Shown here: in pieces, positions 59,051 through 64,000 of the stretch | Position numbering within the stretch: position 1 is the first letter of the stretch | Layout of the letters: each line of letters starts with the position of its first letter | NCBI GenBank assembly: GCA_964017155.1 | Contig: OZ024861.1 | Coordinates: forward strand, 15,378,026-15,442,025 | Reading direction: 5' to 3' | Source: Oasisia sp. SBJ-2009 | Lineage: Eukaryota > Annelida > Polychaeta > Sabellida > Siboglinidae | DNA length: 64,000 nt | Position numbers and translations under genes: made by a program | The notes under the pieces: model-generated | Told to the model about the DNA's origin: nothing | Database searches by the model: none | Seen by the model: only the letters and a program-made list of their open reading frames with translations

Positions 59051-59367
59051 TGCATAGCTTTATGTAGAGACCCGTCTACCCGTCATTTGGATGGGTAAAA
59101 ACGAATATGGACGGGTAGAAATATGGGTGGATGGGTGGTGGTGGACGGGTAAAAAATGAAGGCGCAAAAAAATATTTTTCAAAGCCATAGATCTTGTTAG
59201 TTATGCCTTGATAGTGAGTGTAAATGGTGTCACATGTGTGTTTGTAGTCCATTTCAGGTCATCAGACACATTTTAAGGTTTGTATACAGGCTTAACAGTT
59301 AACATCCATGTGTCCACCAAAACATGTGTGACTAGCAATAATTTTATCCTGCATAAAGCCCTGCACC
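59051..59367 (+). mobile_element. MITE family B, copy 5 (best ends)
   Basis: The ends GGTGCATAGCTTTATGTAGA and TCCTGCATAAAGCCCTGCACC are imperfect inverted repeats, giving the clearest view of the termini. Internal motifs match copies 1-4. Confidence 0.78.
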
Positions 59368-60500
59368 AGTGTCCGTTTGTAACCGCTTAACTCTGTCGGT
59401 GAGACGGCTTTGCGTTAGATCATCGATTTTATGCATACGCAAAATCATCCACAAGCAGATGAATTGGAAGTGATTCAGAAAGCATGTGTGTTCCTGCGTC
59501 AGTCAGAGCATTCATTTTGATGACTCAATAAAAATGAAATCCCAGGCTCTCGGTCCTTGCAGGATAATATCTGCATTTCCAGTTGCAGGGCTCAGTATGT
59601 TAAATGTAGCCAACTGTAGTTCTTACACTAGGAAGGCACACATTTATCTGTAACCCTGTATTAAACTAAGTAAAGCGAAAAGAGGAACCAGATTAGATGT
59701 TGTTAGTTTAAATTTGACATCTGCTTTCACCCTGTGGAATAATTTCTATTATTCCTAGTGTTCAAGATGTCATTTTAAGAAACGACAAAGTATGTACCGG
59801 TGACTGTGTTACCTGTTTTAATCATACATATATTGTTGGAGTCATTGTATAATATTTGTATTGCAAACATTGATAGAATTGGATGTGATTTGAAACTAGT
59901 AGGCAATAACGTTTGTTACCAGTCCCCAAGGTCGAATTCGTTTGGAGGATTGATGCATCCATCCGTAGCTTTGCAACAAACTGGCGTACACACATGACTG
60001 TGATGTCATTGTAATATTGAAGTGTTGCCATCCTTTTCCATGCCAGTCTTCAGGTGTGAACTGTTGCCACCCTGAACATATATGGTAGGTCCACCTCAGT
60101 CCAATCAAAATGGTGTGTCGTTTAGCGTCTGGCGTGATCCGGTGTAATTTGCCTGACACTGAAGTAGCACTTGCATGGTTTGAATTGGCTTCATCGCCGA
60201 CTCAAGCGCAGTTATGATGCTTGTAAATTTGGATCACACGGGAAATCTTATTGTTGATGCGGCAAGGCAGAAACGGTGCGTCATATAGCGCGGGAACAGG
60301 ACACGAAACCTGCACTTCACCACTGTATAATATACTTTACGGCCATATTGATTGCACTGTTGCCAGTAGTCTCAAACCACACGAAGGCGCGTCTCTCAAA
60401 ATGGGCGAAGTAACGATCGCTTGCCACTGGGCTGCTGCGAAACCATAGCTGTGTGGGGAATGTGAGGTGTGTAAAGCTCATTTAGCCCACTGCAAAACAG
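59368..60500. other. No gene seen
   Basis: Open frames of 60-90 codons occur but without domains or splice sites. Confidence 0.4.
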
Positions 60501-60504
60501 GTTT

Positions 60505-61145
60505 GATGATGTTCATGTATCTAGGGTGACATTAGGCTGTTTGATGATGTTCATGTGTCTAGGGTCACATTGGGCTGTTTGATGATGTTCACGTATCTAT
60601 GGTGACATTGGGCTGTTTGATAATGTTCATGTATCTAGGGTGACATTAGGCTGTTTGATGATATTCATGTATCTCGGGTGACATTAGGCTGTTTGATGAT
60701 ATTCATGTATCTCGGGTGACATTGGTTGTGTTTGATGATATTCATGTATCTACGGTGACATTGGGCTGTTTGACGATGTTCAACTATCTAGGGTGGCATT
60801 AGGCTGTTTGATGATATTCATGTATCTAGGGTGACATTGGGCTGTTTGATGATGTTCGTGTATCTAGGGTGACATTGGGCTGTTTGATGATATTCATGTA
60901 TCTAGGGTGACATTGGGCTGTTTGATGATGTTCGTGTATCTAGGGTGACATTGGGCTGTTTGATGATGTTCATGTATCTAGGGTGACATTGGGCTGTTTG
61001 ATGATGTTCGTGTATCTAGGGTGACATTGGGCTGTTTGATGATGTTCATGTATCTAGGGTGACATTGGGCTGTTTGATGATGTTCATGTATCTAGGGTGA
61101 CATTGGGCTGTTTGATGATGTTCGTGTATCTAGGGTGACATTAGG
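60505..61145. repeat. 38-bp minisatellite (GGGCTGTTTGATGATGTTCA...), about 17 units
   Basis: Unit GGGCTGTTTGATGATGTTCA plus TGTATCTAGGGTGACATT. Right-hand units are nearly identical and alternate between TTCGTG and TTCATG; left-hand units are more diverged. The younger expansion is therefore at the right end. Confidence 0.95.
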
Positions 61146-63670
61146 CGGAGCTAAATGCGTGGTCCGCTAAAAAAAACATACAGTTTTGGTGTAATTGTGG
61201 AAAGAATGTCAGACTTTGATCTTGACCTTCAAAATGGTGAACTACTTCACATATTTTATAGTATATCTGGGATGAGTTGTCTGTACCAAAGTTGCTGTTT
61301 CTAATTTTAGCCGAGTTTATGTTCAGCCTGGTCGAAACTAGTTTAACCGTTTTGTGAAAACCTAAATATTATTTTTGTTCAAATTACAGGGCAGACGCTA
61401 TAGGATCCCACATAGGTTTGAACCTTCGTAAACTGATAGAAATTAAATGAGCAAAAAATTGAGTTACAAAGGCCGGTTTCCAAGTTTTGTATTTCTTCAC
61501 GTACAGTTTATGTATTGATGTCTGACGCACTGTACTGTTTGATGGTTTAATTGTCTTACTTGATTGTGTGTTGACGTCACAATGTGGAACTCAGGGCCCA
61601 TCTCAAACACAGCAACATCAACCTACCATCATACTAAGTGGACACTTGCTCAGGGATCATCTCAGATAAAAAATACTTTCACGTGGCCTTTTTGCCAAAG
61701 ATGATTTTTTTTAATATTGATGTTTATAGCAGTAAAACAACAGTATTGGTCCAATGTTTAAACTGTCAGTGCCAGTTGAAATCCTCTCTCCTTTAATTTT
61801 TTTAATGGATGTCAAAATTTTGAGATGATCCTGTATTTCCATCCAGCCATTGGTGCAATAAATCATTGCAAAAGTAACAATAGTTTTACCATGTTGTGTC
61901 TTGCACTCATTCAGGCTGGCCATTTCATTACTACCATGCTAATTATAGCAACAGTAAAATGGAAATCACACCTCCATCGACGAATAACTCATTTCTGGTA
62001 AAAATCATATCTCAAACATGTGGGTAGATAACCCTAAAGAACTGTCTTCGTCTTCTTGAAAGTGATGCAAAAAAAACAAATTTTGGGTAAGTTGTATGCC
62101 AGTGAATTAGGAACTTAATGAACAGGGAAAGAGGTGGGTTGACCCCAGCACCTTGTAGGAGATGCAGTCTCTCTGCCCCCAAAGTTTACAGCGAATTGAC
62201 AGATAAAAACGTGCCCTTGTTGACATTTGCGTGGAGAACCCAAGCCAGGGCGGCTAGAGGCAGGTGTCTGGTATAAATACGAGGCAGCGAAAGATGGCAC
62301 ACAGTGAATATGTAACCTGTGGTGAACGGCGGAACTCGTGGTCTATGTAGCTAATGCAGCACAGCAGCCACAGCAGAAGCATCTGGCACTAGGCAGGCAG
62401 TCTCCCAGTTTGCATCTTGTGGCCGGCTGAATGGATAAAAAGTAGTACCAGTGCATGCGTGTGTGTGTGTGTGTGTGTTTGTGTGTGTGCGTGGGTGCGC
62501 GCGTGCACGCGCGCGGGTGTGTGCGTGCGTGGGTGCGCACGTGCATGTGTGTGCATTCCTCTGGGAGTCTCCGGGGGTTCTCAGACAGGTGAACAACTCC
62601 TCTCTGTCATCCCCCCCAGGGTGTCTTCAGTTCTTGTGGCGTTTGTATTGTCATTGTGCTGATCCACCAGAAAAATGCTGTCCTGAATGTTATGAGAGAG
62701 CACTCAATCAGAGAGTCATTTGTCAGGGAGCTCCTTGTAGACATCTGGAATGCTGAACCCACTGGGTACTTGACTGCCAAAGTACAGTGTACTGGGGTCT
62801 GGCTGGCTTCACAGAGGAATTTGCATGGATTTACTAGGTTCAATCTCTCCTGTTGACTTTATATAGGTTAAAACCTATAATCATGTAATCGTTGGTGTAC
62901 AGCAATAAATTATACATATTCATGACTATAGATTGGGCTGTGTTGTGTTAAGTAGGTTGTAGTTGGGATCAACATTTTTATTCTGGAATTGATGTTTTGT
63001 TTTTAAACATATTTTGAATTGGTGAAATTACGATTGGAATTGGCGAATGTATTAAGTAACTTTTTTGTTCTGTATATAATTTCATCTTGTGAAGTATTAC
63101 CGGTAGATGTTTTACAGTTTATATAAAATGTATTAAAACATGTTAATGGAAGAATGTTTGAAATTGCATATTGTTAAATATTGCTGGTGTAAAAAAACAG
63201 TTTTTATTTGTGACATTGTCAATGTCATACAGTCTATGACATGGTGACAATGTTACAGTGGTAGTCTGGTAGTCTGGTAGTCCGACGACTACCAGAAATT
63301 TGGTCAGACTACCAAAGATGATGACTGCAGTAGCTCAATGGACTACCACCAAATTTTGGAATATGATTTCAAAGTTTGTGTTTGTCGTGGTATTTTGTTT
63401 ACATCTGGGCCATTTCCTGACTACCAGATATGTCTGAGGACTACCAGATTTCCCAAATAGGTAGTCCTGCTGACTACCAGACATTTTGGAGTTATTTCTA
63501 CCCTTGATGTTTACATAGCTATTTCAGTGTGGAAGTTAAAATTTCAACCTTCATTGTACTTTTTAATAAGAGTTGTCATCTGGAGTTCGTATCGTAATGT
63601 AAGTACACCGGATTTACCAGGTAGAGGTGGTCTGATTGGCTCCAGTAACTCTGGGCTGCCCCAAAGAACC
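61146..63670. other. Long stretch, no confident gene
   Basis: Includes an imperfect GT/GC-rich tract at 62455-62550. A cluster of short TAGTCTGGTAGTC and GACTACCAG motifs in both orientations lies at 63262-63482. A 66-codon frame at 62656-62856 has no recognised domain. Confidence 0.4.
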
Positions 63671-63675
63671 TTCCG

Positions 63676-64000
63676 TGGAGTGCAATGGGTCAGTGGTAGA
63701 GCTTCGGACTCTCGACTACGAGAGCCCAGGTTCGAATCCTGTGCTGCGGTGTTAAAACCTTTGGCAAGTTTTTTCATTCTACATTGCTCCCATTCACTCA
63801 GCTGTATAAATGAGTACCTGGCTATAGACAGTGGTGGATATGTGTACGAGCCGCCTTCGTGCATTAATTGTAGCATATGGCTGAATGCTTCCCAGAGAAG
63901 CCAAGATGGTGTCTGAGTGAACAGGTCTGTCAGGGAAGTAAAGTGTACAGCACTTTGAATGGTCGTGAGGACTGGATACTGTGCTATATAAGAACTTACC
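63676..64000 (+). repeat. tRNA-derived SINE, full-length copy reaching window end
   Basis: Head AATGGGTCAGTGGTAGAGCT (A box) and AGGTTCGAATCCTG (B box). The body and tail agree closely with the copy at 54805, ending CTATATAAGAACTTACC at the last base. Better preserved B box than the other copies. Confidence 0.82.

Noticed and set aside
62455..62550. Possible gene in a GT/GC-rich tract with VCVCVCVC frames
   Set aside because: Microsatellite translation.

Overview
This is eukaryotic, animal-type DNA. It has introns with GT-AG borders, tRNA-derived SINEs, LINE, Penelope-like and Ty3/Gypsy remnants, TA- and TTAA-flanked DNA transposons, and an extreme load of micro- and minisatellites. Exons are rare and small. 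The phase-1 Ig-domain exons and an FRS2-type PTB protein point to a bilaterian. The repeat mix suggests a marine invertebrate such as a lancelet, mollusc or relative, but the sequence alone does not fix the taxon.

Two genes can be supported, both on the minus strand. The first (coding exons 10173 down to 210) is a type I membrane receptor of the immunoglobulin superfamily. I assemble it from six exons: a signal-peptide exon, a V-like domain, a C-like domain, a third Ig-like domain without cysteines, a threonine-rich stalk with transmembrane helix, and a cytoplasmic tail. All five introns are phase 1 and the exons sum to 1668 nt (555 codons plus stop), which supports the model. One intron must use a GC-AG border to keep frame. 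The introns hold large satellites, including a 1.1 kb AAGG/CCGA/GAGG composite. The second gene (24572 to 23985) encodes a short FRS2-like adaptor: an N-myristoylation start (MGCT), an IRS-type PTB domain and a short tyrosine-bearing tail. Two more minus-strand exon candidates (14136-14230 and 22022-22119) are tentative.

The rest is repeat-built. 0.85-1.35 kb: a TTAA-inserted MITE sitting in a duplicated copy of the receptor tail-exon start. 10.5 kb: a tRNA-like hairpin. 12.6-12.8 kb: a fragment ending in the first bases of 18S rRNA. 13.4-13.9 kb: a pure hexanucleotide array. 14.5-17.5 kb: a pogo-like transposon inserted in a Penelope-related foldback. 18.9-20.65 kb: a large foldback element with about 320-bp arms. 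25.7-26.2 kb: a GC-rich CCGG-motif repeat. 26.5-28.8 kb: a short Gypsy element with LTRs and a perfect 5-bp target duplication. 29.6-30 kb and 42.2-43.1 kb: LINE reverse-transcriptase ends. 32.8-33.2 kb: inverted Penelope 3' ends with hammerhead-like tails. 34.5-36.3, 48.7-50.3 and 57.05-57.13 kb: three unrelated arrays that all have a 31-bp period. 46.3-48.0 and 52.2-52.7 kb: polypyrimidine minisatellites. 53.0-56.3 kb: a duplicated 23-bp minisatellite locus. 60.5-61.15 kb: a 38-bp minisatellite. At least four copies of one tRNA-derived SINE and five of a roughly 300-bp MITE lie in the right half.

No CRISPR array, bacterial operon or viral genome is present. The most interesting items are the Ig receptor with its cysteine-free domain and inferred GC-AG intron, the foldbacks with hammerhead-like cores linked to a Penelope endonuclease end, the minimal FRS2-like protein, and the recurrent 31-bp satellites.
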